Positions 42,749-50,873 of a DNA stretch of 50,873 nucleotides are shown piece after piece. The notes beneath the pieces are model-generated. The model saw only the letters and a program-made list of their open reading frames with translations. It did no database searches and was not told the origin of the DNA. The stretch is from Saprospiraceae bacterium (lineage in GTDB: Bacteria > Bacteroidota > Bacteroidia > Chitinophagales > Saprospiraceae), in assembly GCA_027486765.1 (NCBI GenBank), contig JAIXOO010000245.1, positions 1 to 50,873 on the forward strand. The letters are read 5' to 3'. Both the position numbers and the translations under genes were made by a program. Each line of letters opens with the position of its first letter. Positions within the stretch are counted from its first letter, which is position 1.

Positions 42749-43303
42749 ATGGACATCATTCGCAATATTCAGAACTATTTTCGCAACAGTACCCTCAAAA
42801 GCAAACTGCAACTGCAAAAAGCAATGCAACGCAAAAGGGTGAATTTTGAAGAAGCTCAAACCGTTGGCCTCATTTTTGACGCCACCGACAACGATAAGCG
42901 GCAAACCGCCCTCAGCTACGCTGAAAAATTGAGCAAATTGGGCAAAAAGGTAAAGCTCCTCGGCTTTTTCGACAGCAAGCAGGAAAGCCCCGACTTCACC
43001 TTTGGCTATTTCAACCGCAAAAACATCGATTGGGCGCTGCGCCCGGGGGGTAAAAGTGTAGAAACCTTCTTGCAAGGGGCCTACGACATCCTGATTACCC
43101 TCAACCCACTGACCAATCAGCACGTGGAGTACATCTCCGCGCTGGCCAACGCCCACCTCAAAATCGGCCCGAGCACCAATAACATATACTGCTACGATCT
43201 GATGATCGATGTACGCAATAAAAATAGTGTGATGGACTTCATCCGCGAGATGGAGCAGTTGTTGACCAAGACAAATATCAAACATGGGGCTAGCAAAGTT
43301 TAG
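42749..43303 (+). CDS. DUF6913-type conserved protein
   Basis: 184-residue protein resembling the DUF6913 family of Bacteroidota. No signal peptide or membrane segment. The middle shows an alternating beta-alpha pattern (VGLIFDATDNDKRQTALSYAEKLSKLGKKVKLLGFFD, then YDILITLNPLTNQHVEYISALANAHLKIGP) that suggests a small Rossmann-like domain. The start ATG 42749 is 61 nt after accA, and its 3' end overlaps the dapA start by 20 nt, so it is probably co-translated with dapA. From memory, relatives sit beside dapA in other Bacteroidota, which would hint at a conserved link, but no function is known to me. Confidence 0.75.
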   Translation: MDIIRNIQNYFRNSTLKSKLQLQKAMQRKRVNFEEAQTVGLIFDATDNDKRQTALSYAEKLSKLGKKVKLLGFFDSKQESPDFTFGYFNRKNIDWALRPGGKSVETFLQGAYDILITLNPLTNQHVEYISALANAHLKIGPSTNNIYCYDLMIDVRNKNSVMDFIREMEQLLTKTNIKHGASKV

Positions 43304-44183
43304 AGGAACGGGTGTAGCACTGGTTACCCCTTTTCGCAACAAAGCAGTAGATTACGATGCCCTCGAAACCATCATTGAGCATGTCATCCAGGGGGGCGTC
43401 GACTACCTGGTGTCACTGGGCACCACTGGAGAGGCCATTACGCTCAGCAGCAAGGAATGTCGGGAGGTATTTGATTTTACCATCAAAGTGGTGAAGGGGC
43501 GCAAGCCGCTGGTTGCCGGTCTGTTCGGCAGCAATTTTACGGAGGCACTGGTAGAAAAGATCCGCAATTACAATCTGGAAGGCTTCGATGCCATCATGTC
43601 GAGCAGCCCGGCGTACAGCAAACCGCCACAAGAGGGAATTTTCCAGCATTACATGCAGGTCGCCGGGATTTCACCAGTGCCTATTATCATTTACAACGTC
43701 CCGGGGCGCACGTGTAGCAACGTCAAACCCGAAACCATCCTCCGCCTGGCGGAAAGCAGCGACAAATTTGCGGGGGTAAAGGAAGCCTCCGGGAACTTGG
43801 AGCAGGCCATGAAAATCCTCAAACACCGCCCCGAGCATTTTGCAGTGATTTCTGGCGAAGATACACTCACCGTACCCATGATGTCCTGCGGGGGCGATGG
43901 AGCCATTTCGGTGATTGCCAACATGTATCCTGCGCATTTTTCTGCGATGGTGCGCAGCGCCCTGGAAGGTGATTTCGCCACCGCCGCCCGCTTGAATGCC
44001 GAGTTGTTGGACATTCACCCCTGGTTGTACATCGAAAACAATCCGGTGGGAGTGAAAGCAGGTATGGAGATTTTGGGGCTGTGCAGCAAAGAAGTGCGGA
44101 TTCCGTTGGTGCCACTTTCGGAGGGGAATTATGAGCATTTGAAGAAGGAGATGGCGTTGGTACCGGAATTGAGTTTGGTGTAA
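43284..44183 (+). CDS. dapA: 4-hydroxy-tetrahydrodipicolinate synthase
   Basis: 299-residue class I aldolase-type enzyme that condenses pyruvate with aspartate semialdehyde, the first committed step to diaminopimelate and lysine. The Schiff-base lysine is Lys166 in FAGVKEASGN, the proton-shuttling tyrosine is Tyr137 in IIIYNVPGRT, and the GTTGEA motif is at about 46-51. Length is standard. The ATG at 43284 lies inside the 3' end of the preceding DUF6913 gene (20-nt overlap). A long hairpin follows 49 nt after the stop and probably ends the accA-DUF6913-dapA transcript. Confidence 0.95.
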   Translation: MGLAKFRGTGVALVTPFRNKAVDYDALETIIEHVIQGGVDYLVSLGTTGEAITLSSKECREVFDFTIKVVKGRKPLVAGLFGSNFTEALVEKIRNYNLEGFDAIMSSSPAYSKPPQEGIFQHYMQVAGISPVPIIIYNVPGRTCSNVKPETILRLAESSDKFAGVKEASGNLEQAMKILKHRPEHFAVISGEDTLTVPMMSCGGDGAISVIANMYPAHFSAMVRSALEGDFATAARLNAELLDIHPWLYIENNPVGVKAGMEILGLCSKEVRIPLVPLSEGNYEHLKKEMALVPELSLV

Positions 44184-44232
44184 AGCTCTCACAACCATTT
44201 GCAAGCAGTAGGAGTCACTATCAAAATTGACT

Positions 44233-44332
44233 CAAAGCGATAGATTAGCACAAAGGACACAAAGACTTGTCAACGTCTAACTTTGTGTCCTTTGTGCTGC
44301 CTTTGTGTCCTTTGTGCTAATGTATCGCTTTG
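44233..44332. repeat. Nested hairpin with CACAAAGG-type arms (family member 2)
   Basis: An inner 20-bp stem (TTAGCACAAAGGACACAAAG at 44245-44264) pairs with either of two tandem complements on the right (from 44281 or from 44301). An outer stem CAAAGCGAT (44233-44241) pairs with ATCGCTTTG (44324-44332). The loop contains GTCAACGTCTAA, the same 12 bases as in the hairpin at 3203-3297, and the bases just outside also resemble each other. It lies 50 nt after the dapA stop. Confidence 0.9.
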
Positions 44333-44365
44333 GGATAACGATAACCTGTGTAATCCATAAGCACC

Positions 44366-45730
44366 ATGTCCAGCACCATCCCCACCATTCCCCGCTTCAA
44401 AACCCTCATTAGCTCGCTCAAATTTCTCCGCGACCCCCTCACTGCCATTCGGGGCAACATGGCTGAATACGGCCACACCTACCGCTTTTACATTGGTGGG
44501 ATCATTCCGGCCACCTTCACCGCCGATCCTGCTTTTATCCAACATATTCTGCAAAAAAACCACCGGGCTTATAAAAAATCCCCGATTCACTTCGAACATT
44601 TGGGGCATTTTATAGGGAAGGGGTTGTTGACCATTGATGGCGACCATTGGTTGCGGCAACGCCGCTTGATTCAGCCCAGTTTTCACCGCTCCCGTTTGGC
44701 TAGTTTGACTCATTTGATGAACGAGGTGATCGAGGAGCGTTTGGGCGAATTTGACGAAGAAATCAAAGCTGGGCCGGTCAACATGGCCGAGCACATGATG
44801 GACATGGCTTTCAGCATCATCATGCGTTCGATTTTCAGCATCAGCGTGCCCGAGGAGCAGGTGCAAAAAATGAGCGGGCAGATCACCCAGATTCAGGCTT
44901 TTGTGATTCAACTGATTCGCCAGCCTTATCTCAATTGGTGGCGGGCCTTGAGTGGCAAAATCAAAGAACATGAAAACATCGCGGCCGACCTGGAAGATGC
45001 CATCCGCAAACTGGTACACCAACGCCAAAACAGCGGCGAAACCCGCGACGACCTCTTACAAATGTTGCTCGATTCGCGTTACGAGGATACTGGCGAGGCC
45101 ATGAACGAACAGCAGTTGCTGGATGAGTTGAAAATTATTTTTGTAGCTGGCCATGAAACTTCCGCCAATGGCCTGGCCTGGGCCTGGTACTTGTTAAGCC
45201 AACATCCGGAGGCGCTCGCCAAAATCCGGGAAGAGCTGCAAATAGTAGTAGGGGAGCGGACGGTCGCTTTTGAAGACCTCCCCAAACTGGAATACCTGAG
45301 TCAGGTGGTCGACGAGATTTTGCGCCTCTACCCTCCAGCCTGGATCACCGACCGCATGGCGGTGGAAGATGACGAATTCAACGGCATCAAGATTGCCAAA
45401 GGTGCGATTGTGGCGACTTACATTTATGGCGCGCACCACTCGCCTGCGCATTGGGAGAATCCTGAAGCTTTCCGCCCGGAACGTTTTGCCAAAAACGCCA
45501 AAATCCCAGCTTTTGCTTACCTGCCTTTTGGTGGTGGCCCGCGTTTGTGCATTGGCAATCATTTTGCCCTGATGGAAATGCAGTTGGTGATTGCGGAGAT
45601 GGCGCGGAGGTATGATTTTGCGCTGGAGCCTGGGCATGAGGTGGTGCCGCAGCCGCTGATTACGTTGAGGCCAAAGGATGGGGTGTGGATGCGGTTTTGG
45701 AGGCGTTTAGCAACGAGCGATAAGAAATAA
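44366..45730 (+). CDS. Cytochrome P450, CYP4/CYP102-like
   Basis: 454-residue soluble cytochrome P450. I-helix IIFVAGHETSANGLAW with the acid-Thr pair, K-helix DEILRLYPPAW with ExxR, the PERF region (FRPERFAKN) and the heme loop LPFGGGPRLCIGNHFALMEM with axial Cys. It resembles fatty-acid-oxidising P450s (CYP4/CYP102 type), but no reductase domain is attached. It shares the block around GLL..G....RQ.RLIQP.FHR with the P450 at 37284-38630, so the two are paralogues. It is not part of the biosynthetic cluster by position: dapA precedes it, with a large hairpin between, and an OmpA gene follows convergently. Substrate unknown. Confidence 0.92.
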   Translation: MSSTIPTIPRFKTLISSLKFLRDPLTAIRGNMAEYGHTYRFYIGGIIPATFTADPAFIQHILQKNHRAYKKSPIHFEHLGHFIGKGLLTIDGDHWLRQRRLIQPSFHRSRLASLTHLMNEVIEERLGEFDEEIKAGPVNMAEHMMDMAFSIIMRSIFSISVPEEQVQKMSGQITQIQAFVIQLIRQPYLNWWRALSGKIKEHENIAADLEDAIRKLVHQRQNSGETRDDLLQMLLDSRYEDTGEAMNEQQLLDELKIIFVAGHETSANGLAWAWYLLSQHPEALAKIREELQIVVGERTVAFEDLPKLEYLSQVVDEILRLYPPAWITDRMAVEDDEFNGIKIAKGAIVATYIYGAHHSPAHWENPEAFRPERFAKNAKIPAFAYLPFGGGPRLCIGNHFALMEMQLVIAEMARRYDFALEPGHEVVPQPLITLRPKDGVWMRFWRRLATSDKK

Positions 45731-45784
45731 TAATGATAATTGCTCACACTTGATTTAATTCAACCAAAGCGGCATGATGGCAAA

Positions 45785-45915
45785 ACGGATGACACGGATT
45801 TAACGGATTAAAACGGATTTTTTAGTCCTACTCATGGCCTTCAGATCTGCACCCATTATCCCCACGTCTACAGAGGCAGGGATAATGAGAACAAATTCCA
45901 GCAAAACACTTTTGC
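45785..45915. other. Convergent spacer with ACGGATT microrepeats and two hairpins
   Basis: The 224-nt gap between the convergent P450 and OmpA genes holds four ACGGAT units within 45785-45820, ending in a T-run, then a hairpin CATTATCCC (45854-45862) with GGGATAATG (45879-45887), and a small hairpin GCAAAA-CAC-TTTTGC at 45901-45915. The ACGGATT run has no complementary arm here, unlike the other microrepeat elements. A terminator role for both genes is likely. Confidence 0.55.
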
Positions 45916-45954
45916 CAGTGTATGTTTATCAAAGGTTTTAATCCTGAGCTCCGC

Positions 45955-47769
45955 TTATTTGGGGCACACGACCTTAAATTCAGTACGGCGATTGACCTGG
46001 TGGTCGCTTTCACTACATTTCACATTGTCGGTGCATTTGTTTAGCAACATCGACTCGCCAAAACCACGAGCCTGCACCCTAGAGGCAGCAATGCCTTTTG
46101 AAATGAGGTACTTAGCAGCAGCGTTCGCCCTGCCTTGAGACAGTTTCAGGTTGCTGTCGGCACCGCCACGGCTATCCGTATGCGCGGATAATTCGACTAT
46201 TGCCGAAGGGTTATCCCCCATAAACTGTACGAGTTTGTTCAGGTCAGCATAAGAATCGGTGCGCAGGTTGGCACTGCCGAGGTCATAGAGGATATTGTTC
46301 AAACGGATTGCATCGCCACAATCCACTTTCTCCGCACAAATTTCCAATTTTACAAATAACGATTTGCTGCGGTTGTATGTATTCGCATTCACTTCGACCA
46401 CCTGTGAAAGGAAACTTTCCTTTTTAGCATACAACTCATAGGTAGCCCTTGCGGCAAGATGGAAAATGTACTTCCCACTCGCATCTGAAATCGTGGTTTT
46501 CATAAAGTTGTCGGCTTTGTTTTTCAGATTGAGGGAAACAGCCGGCAATGGATTGGGCGTATTGCAATAGAATACCTTGCCTTCTATGATGAAATTGGGA
46601 TCATTGTAATAGATCGTTTTCTGAACCGCAGTTGAAGCATTAAATTCATTCATTTTAATGTCAGCAGGTTCAAGGGACACATCGTAAAGTTTGCCCTGAA
46701 GGACGTAGTCATTGGGCTGCAAATTGGCAAGTTCCAAGACCCCCATACTATTGGTTGTTCCGGTTTTAATGACTTGGCCACTGCTATTGACCAACCCAAT
46801 TTCTGTATTTGGAAGTATTTCTCCGGAAATCTTGTCTTTGGCAGTAACAACCATCGACTTCTCAGGGCAGCCTTTGTTGTCTTTGGTTCCGGCCACGTCG
46901 GGGCAATTGTCTTCTTTGTCGATCACACCATCCCGATCGGTGTCGGATGGAGGGCACCCATTGTTTTCGGCGAGGCCAGCTTCATCGGGGCATTTGTCGT
47001 TGGCATCGGTAATGCCGTCGCCGTCTTTGTCCGGGCAGCCCATCAGAGAACCAAGGCCAGCTACGTCGGGGCATTTATCATCGGCATCGGTGATGCCATC
47101 GCTATCCTTGTCGGGGCACCCCATGAGTGAAGAGATACCGGCCACATCAGGGCATTTATCGCTAGCGTCACTGATACCGTCGCCATCACGGTCGAGTACT
47201 TTGGGAGGAGTTGGTTCGCGTTTTCCACCAAGGGAAAACTGTACCCCCAAGCCAGCCATCAGGTGATCTTTGAACCCATCGGTGTTCGCATGGTAACCCA
47301 GGGTACTAGAAAGGTATACATCTTCATCCAGCTTAATATTCAAGCCCAATCCAAAGGGGATATTGATGGACAGTGATTTTAAGTCTGCAGCTTGAAGGCC
47401 TGCTCCTACAAACAATCGGGGGCTAATCAATTTATCCCTGACAATATTGTAATTGATCATGGCATCAAGGCCAATGTAGCCCTTTTGATTAGTAGAGCCA
47501 TTGAAACCCGGTGGGATATTTCCAGCAAAGAGTCGCAATGGTACGCTTAGATCAAAGGATTTGTTCAGGTAACGGAAATATTCAAATTCAAGTCCTGCTC
47601 TTTTGAATTCTTTAAAATTGCTCCAACCTTCATTCAACGGCCATTGGAAGTTCGAAGAGAGGTAGCGGATTGCAAAGCCATTTCGATCAAATTCATTTTG
47701 TGCAGAAAGTTCAATACCAAATAGTGAAATAAAAAGCATAAAAATTAATCCGAGTAAAGGGTTACGCAT
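45955..47769 (-). CDS. OmpA-family outer-membrane protein with thrombospondin type 3 repeats
   Basis: 604-residue envelope protein. In order: signal peptide (about 1-24, ending ELSAQ), an N-terminal beta-barrel-like region (to about 190), four calcium-binding thrombospondin type 3 repeats (about 195-320, each with D-x-D-x-D-G and KCPD), a carboxypeptidase-regulatory-like domain (about 320-390), a further beta-sandwich part, and a C-terminal OmpA peptidoglycan-binding domain ([36 protein letters not shown]). It should tie the outer membrane to the cell wall. The ATG at 47769 is chosen over a TTG at 47799; an exact -7 box lies at 47797-47804. Its 3' end converges on the P450 gene. Confidence 0.92.
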   Translation of the reverse strand: MRNPLLGLIFMLFISLFGIELSAQNEFDRNGFAIRYLSSNFQWPLNEGWSNFKEFKRAGLEFEYFRYLNKSFDLSVPLRLFAGNIPPGFNGSTNQKGYIGLDAMINYNIVRDKLISPRLFVGAGLQAADLKSLSINIPFGLGLNIKLDEDVYLSSTLGYHANTDGFKDHLMAGLGVQFSLGGKREPTPPKVLDRDGDGISDASDKCPDVAGISSLMGCPDKDSDGITDADDKCPDVAGLGSLMGCPDKDGDGITDANDKCPDEAGLAENNGCPPSDTDRDGVIDKEDNCPDVAGTKDNKGCPEKSMVVTAKDKISGEILPNTEIGLVNSSGQVIKTGTTNSMGVLELANLQPNDYVLQGKLYDVSLEPADIKMNEFNASTAVQKTIYYNDPNFIIEGKVFYCNTPNPLPAVSLNLKNKADNFMKTTISDASGKYIFHLAARATYELYAKKESFLSQVVEVNANTYNRSKSLFVKLEICAEKVDCGDAIRLNNILYDLGSANLRTDSYADLNKLVQFMGDNPSAIVELSAHTDSRGGADSNLKLSQGRANAAAKYLISKGIAASRVQARGFGESMLLNKCTDNVKCSESDHQVNRRTEFKVVCPK

Positions 47770-47796
47770 TTCAGGTATTTTAGGTAAGCTGAATGA

Positions 47797-47804
47797 CAAA
47801 TGTA
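47797..47804 (-). promoter_or_regulatory. -7 box of the OmpA-family gene
   Basis: On the minus strand this reads TACATTTG, an exact TAnnTTTG match 27 nt upstream of the ATG at 47769. A TTTT run lies 17 nt further upstream and may serve as the -33 element. It is the same 8-mer as the box before the tandem KAS III gene. Confidence 0.5.
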
Positions 47805-47947
47805 GTTGATATTTATTTGGTAAAACCTCAAGATTCTTGGCCTTTAATGGCCCAGCACTAAAAGCTCCTATTGGTTATGTCTTTTTTTTGTAGTAAAAAA
47901 TTATTTTATTGCATTTTTTGTTTATTTTTCAGGCAAATTAACTTTCT

Positions 47948-49051
47948 ATGCCTGAGCCACTCAAAAACATTTTCTCCCGTCCCCTAATCCACCCTTTTGC
48001 AGAACTTGTCAAAAAAACATGGCCCGATTTTTCGATCACAACCTTCCTAGAAAAGGTTTTTGACGAGCATTACGAAGGTCTTGAACTCAAACAACGCACC
48101 CGGCACATTGCCCATGCCCTCCGAGCTTGCCTACCTACCGCCTATCGCGATGCCCTCAAAATCGTGTGCGACGTTACTCAATCCTACATCGATCAACACG
48201 GGGAAAAACTGACCTTTCAATGGATTTTTTTACCCGAATTCATCGAAGCCCATGGTGTAGACGACCCTGATGCCTCCATCCCGGCCATTGAAACGGTGAC
48301 CCGCTGGAGCAGTTGTGAATTTACGGTACGGCCTTTTTTGCTGAAATACCCAGAGCGGATGTACGCCCAGATGTTGACTTGGGCTGATCACCCCAGTCCG
48401 ATGCTGCGCCGCCTGGCCAGTGAAGGCATCCGCCCACGTTTGCCCTGGGGTATGGGTGTTCCTGCGCTCAAACGCGATCCAGCGCCGATTTTACCCATTT
48501 TGGAAAAACTTAAAAACGACCCCGCCGAAACCGTCCGCCGCTCGGTAGCCAACAACCTCAACGACATTGCCAAAGAGCACCCGCAAGTAGTACTGGACAT
48601 TGCTGGTCGCTGGCTGGGTCAACACCCGGATACCGATTGGATTGTACGGCATGCGTGTCGGGGTTTGTTGAAAAAAGGGAATGCCGAAGCGTTGGCCTAC
48701 TTTGGCTTTGAAAAAGGGGCAGAGGCGGTTGAAGTGTCAAACTTGCAACATAGCCCCCAAGTAACAATCGGAGACAAACTGGATTTTTCTTTCCAACTGA
48801 GCAATCATGCCTCCAATGCTCAATCCCTGCGCTTGGAATATCAAATCGATTACCAGACGCTCTCGGGCAAAATTTCTTCGAAAGTTTTTAAAATAAAGGA
48901 GCTGGAATTGGCAGCAGGAGCAAGTGTGCAGGTGGAGCGGTACCAGCGTTTTCAGGATTTTACTACTCGGAAGCATTATCCCGGTGAACATGTCTTGAGG
49001 ATCTTGGTCAATGGATTAGCATTGGCGGAAGGGCAGTTCATGGTATCATAA
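47948..49051 (+). CDS. AlkC-like DNA alkylation repair glycosylase
   Basis: 367-residue HEAT-repeat DNA glycosylase of the AlkC/AlkD superfamily. The first ~255 residues form the helical repeats (for example HPSPMLRRLASEGIRPRLPWGMGVPALKRDPAPILPILEKLKNDPAETVRRSVANNLNDIAKEHP). The last ~110 residues form an Ig-like beta-sandwich (GDKLDFSFQLSNHASNAQSLRLEYQIDYQTL), the add-on known from AlkC enzymes that remove 3-methylcytosine and 3-methyladenine. The base specificity is inferred from this layout only. The ATG at 47948 follows an AT-rich, divergent promoter region shared with the OmpA gene. A 43-bp-arm hairpin lies 28 nt after the stop. Confidence 0.87.
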   Translation: MPEPLKNIFSRPLIHPFAELVKKTWPDFSITTFLEKVFDEHYEGLELKQRTRHIAHALRACLPTAYRDALKIVCDVTQSYIDQHGEKLTFQWIFLPEFIEAHGVDDPDASIPAIETVTRWSSCEFTVRPFLLKYPERMYAQMLTWADHPSPMLRRLASEGIRPRLPWGMGVPALKRDPAPILPILEKLKNDPAETVRRSVANNLNDIAKEHPQVVLDIAGRWLGQHPDTDWIVRHACRGLLKKGNAEALAYFGFEKGAEAVEVSNLQHSPQVTIGDKLDFSFQLSNHASNAQSLRLEYQIDYQTLSGKISSKVFKIKELELAAGASVQVERYQRFQDFTTRKHYPGEHVLRILVNGLALAEGQFMVS

Positions 49052-49079
49052 AAACAACTAAACATTGAGGGTGAATAAA

Positions 49080-49200
49080 CTTAGGTGTCCCTTAAGTGCC
49101 TCAGGTTTCTTAGGTGGTGAAAAAGAAAAAAGCCATGCGCAGCAGGGCAAAGAATTATTTCACCACCTAAGAAACCTGAGGCACCTAAGGGGCACCTAAG
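49080..49200. repeat. 43-bp-arm hairpin with CACCTAAG-type microrepeats
   Basis: Arms 49080-49122 and 49158-49200 are 43 nt each and pair with two mismatches, both tolerated as G-U in one of the two transcripts. The arms are made of CTTAGGTG/CACCTAAG and CCTCAGGTTTC units. The 35-nt loop holds GCCATGCGCAGC, whose complement GCTGCGCATGGC faintly recalls the GCTGCGGTAGC core of the elements at 12802 and 16000. It lies between convergent stops at 49051 and 49247. Confidence 0.9.
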
Positions 49201-49246
49201 AAAGCATGCGCCTAGAACACTCGCAATTAAAAATGAAGTACAAAAT

Positions 49247-49852
49247 TTAAGCTTTGATTGTAGATAATGCCTTAAGCAGCACCTCCCCAGCCTGATCCAA
49301 AGTAGCCCCAAAACTAAAAATCCCCTCCGGATGCCCCTCCATCACAAAAATGCGCTGCTGCGGCAAATCCGTATCGCGCAACAATTGCATAATCGAATAA
49401 GCCATTTCCGGGGTACCGTAAGTCACACCCGTTGCGGTGGTAGGCACCTTATGCAAAAGCTGTTCCCACATGGCTCGGTGGTGGACATGAAAAACGGCAT
49501 TCACCCAGGGGCATTCCAGGTAAACAGCAGCATGACTCATGGATTCAGAAGAAGCAATGATTGGCCCCGCGCAGCGCAAGAGATTTTGATCCAATTCCAC
49601 GGCGGTGACCAGCGTATAATGCTCTGCGCCCAACTGGGCAAAATTACCTGTAGTTGATCCGCTGATGATGAACTGGCCTTGCGCATTCCAGCGCTGGCTG
49701 ATGTTGCCGAAGCCAATGCCATCAGGATATGCACCCAATAAGCCAAGTTGGTACAAACGATCCCGCCAGTAATTCAATTCAAGGATCGTGCTGTTTTCCA
49801 ATGGAGCTTGTCGCTGCCAGTCGGCCCGGAATTTGATGTACCCTTCATCCAT
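49247..49852 (-). CDS. mtnB: Class II aldolase/adducin protein, probable methylthioribulose-1-phosphate dehydratase
   Basis: 201-residue class II aldolase-fold enzyme. The metal-binding His-x-His-His of the family is in VFHVHHRAMW, with the second-sphere motif GNISQRW near residue 49 and the GSTTGNFAQLG loop. Immediately upstream, with one base between stop and start, is mtnA, so this gene most likely encodes the next step of methionine salvage, dehydration of 5-methylthioribulose-1-phosphate. The assignment rests on that context plus family membership; a fuculose-phosphate-aldolase-like activity cannot be excluded from the protein alone. The ATG at 49852 is used because it follows the mtnA stop directly (TAAcATG). 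Confidence 0.8.
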   Translation of the reverse strand: MDEGYIKFRADWQRQAPLENSTILELNYWRDRLYQLGLLGAYPDGIGFGNISQRWNAQGQFIISGSTTGNFAQLGAEHYTLVTAVELDQNLLRCAGPIIASSESMSHAAVYLECPWVNAVFHVHHRAMWEQLLHKVPTTATGVTYGTPEMAYSIMQLLRDTDLPQQRIFVMEGHPEGIFSFGATLDQAGEVLLKALSTIKA

Positions 49853-49853
49853 G

Positions 49854-50873
49854 TTATTCGGCAAACAAACCTAAAATGCCTATTTCGCTGGCTTCACAAA
49901 TGCCCCGCTCGGTAATCAGGCCCGTAATGAGTCGGGCCGGAGTAACATCGAAGCCATAGTTGGCAGCAGGGCTTTCCAAGGGAGTGGTCAGCACCTTATG
50001 GATCTCCCCATCTTTCCAACCCCACACGAATTTGACCTCCTCCTCACTGCGTTGCTCGATGGGGATTTCTTTCAGGCCATCGCGCAGGTTGAGGTCGAGG
50101 GTGGACGAGGGCAAGGCCACATAAAAAGGCACCCCATTGTCTTTGGCGGCCAGAGCCTTGAGGTAAGTGCCAATTTTATTGGCCACATCGCCCTGGCGGG
50201 TGGTGCGATCGGTACCCACGATCACCATGTCTACCATGCCGTGTTGCATGAGGTGGCCCCCGGCGTTATCGGTGATGATGGTATGAGGTACGCCGTGCTG
50301 TTGGAGTTCCAGTGCGGTGATTTTTCCACCCTGATTGCGGGGCCGGGTTTCATCGACCCATACGTGTACAGGGATACCCAGGTCATGCGCCAGGTAAATG
50401 GGCGCAGTAGCCGTTCCATAATCGATACAAGCCAGCCAGCCCGCATTGCAATGGGTAAGGATATTGACGGGCGCGCCGTCTTTGCGGGCACTGATGGCTT
50501 TTACAATCTCCAGGCCGTGCACCCCAATCATGCGGCACTGCTCGGCACTTTCGTCGGCAATGGCATTGGCGGTGGACAAGGCGGTATGGATGCGGGTTTC
50601 CCGATCAGTTGCATGAGCCAATTCGTTCATCATTCGTTCGATGCAATGGAAGAGGTCGACTGCCGTAGGGCGGGTTTCTCTTAAACGCTTGGCCGCAGTT
50701 TGCAAAAAAACAGCCCCATCGTCACCTTCGGGAGCGGCCAGGGTAGCCAGGTACAGGCCATAAGCAGCCGTTGCGCCAATCATAGGAGCACCCCGCACAT
50801 GCATTTCTTCAATGGCTTCGGCGGCATCCTCATAGGTATACAACGCTTCTTCAACGATTTGAAAAGGAAAGTA
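49854..50873 (-). CDS. mtnA: S-methyl-5-thioribose-1-phosphate isomerase (5' end outside window)
   Basis: The frame stays open to the right edge of the window: ten further codons (YFPFQIVEEA) precede the TTG at 50843 and match the usual MtnA start region, so the gene begins beyond the window, probably by about 20 codons. The enzyme converts 5-methylthioribose-1-phosphate to methylthioribulose-1-phosphate in methionine salvage. It belongs to the eIF2B-like family. Seen: VRGAPMIGATAAYG, the catalytic Cys in LTHCNAGWLA, the catalytic Asp in VGTDRTTRQGDVANKIGTY, DETRPRNQG and the C-terminal NYGFDVTPARLITGLITERG. It is translated just before the mtnB-like gene. Confidence 0.93.
   Translation of the reverse strand, partial: YFPFQIVEEALYTYEDAAEAIEEMHVRGAPMIGATAAYGLYLATLAAPEGDDGAVFLQTAAKRLRETRPTAVDLFHCIERMMNELAHATDRETRIHTALSTANAIADESAEQCRMIGVHGLEIVKAISARKDGAPVNILTHCNAGWLACIDYGTATAPIYLAHDLGIPVHVWVDETRPRNQGGKITALELQQHGVPHTIITDNAGGHLMQHGMVDMVIVGTDRTTRQGDVANKIGTYLKALAAKDNGVPFYVALPSSTLDLNLRDGLKEIPIEQRSEEEVKFVWGWKDGEIHKVLTTPLESPAANYGFDVTPARLITGLITERGICEASEIGILGLFAE

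Overview
The window looks like a chromosomal segment of a Bacteroidota bacterium, most likely a free-living Saprospiria-type member (a Haliscomenobacter or Lewinella relative is my inference, not a search result). Reasons: a SusC/SusD pair, an OmpA protein with thrombospondin-type-3 calcium repeats, DUF4783 and DUF6913 type proteins, exact matches to the Bacteroidota -7 box TAnnTTTG upstream of several genes, and start sites with no purine-rich ribosome binding site.

Layout. 1-11531 (all minus): a partial lipoprotein, a serine beta-lactamase-fold hydrolase, a membrane-anchored AraC regulator, a three-gene 2-oxoacid:ferredoxin oxidoreductase operon (FAD/Fe-S oxidoreductase, alpha, beta), 6-phosphogluconolactonase, and a glycosyltransferase plus sensor kinase pair. 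11752-22973: M42 aminopeptidase, a DUF4783 protein, phosphoglycerate mutase GpmI, a lipoprotein, a SusCD pair and L-aspartate oxidase.

23007-39395 is the most notable region, a compact divergent biosynthetic cluster. The minus arm reads fatty acyl-AMP ligase, luciferase-like monooxygenase, type I PKS (ACP-KS-AT-DH-KR-ACP), NRPS (C-A-T), with junctions of -4, 46 and 1 nt. The plus arm reads a two-in-one KAS III protein, a cytochrome P450 and a 4'-phosphopantetheinyl transferase. The adenylation pocket reads as glycine, so the assembly line is predicted to activate a fatty acid, extend it by one reduced and dehydrated unit, and join it to glycine. There is no thioesterase or reductase. The tandem KAS III, with an intact Cys-His-Asn half and a half that has lost all three residues, is an obvious candidate for release or a later condensation.

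39443-50873: an AraC regulator and an isocitrate lyase/PEP mutase family gene that share a matched operator, two identical tRNA-Asp genes, accA-DUF6913-dapA, a second P450, the OmpA protein, an AlkC-like DNA glycosylase, and the methionine-salvage genes mtnB and mtnA (mtnA cut by the window end).

A second theme is non-coding. Many 3' gene junctions carry long, nearly perfect hairpins whose arms are low-complexity microrepeats. Two of them (12802-12935 and 16000-16124) share a homologous core of about 50 nt bounded by GCTACCGCAGC/GCTGCGGTAGC but have unrelated arms. A third (4405-4506) has a collapsed core. Another pair (3203-3297 and 44233-44332) shares arms and loop. They sit where transcription should end, often between convergent genes, and look like a dispersed palindrome family used as, or tolerated at, terminators.
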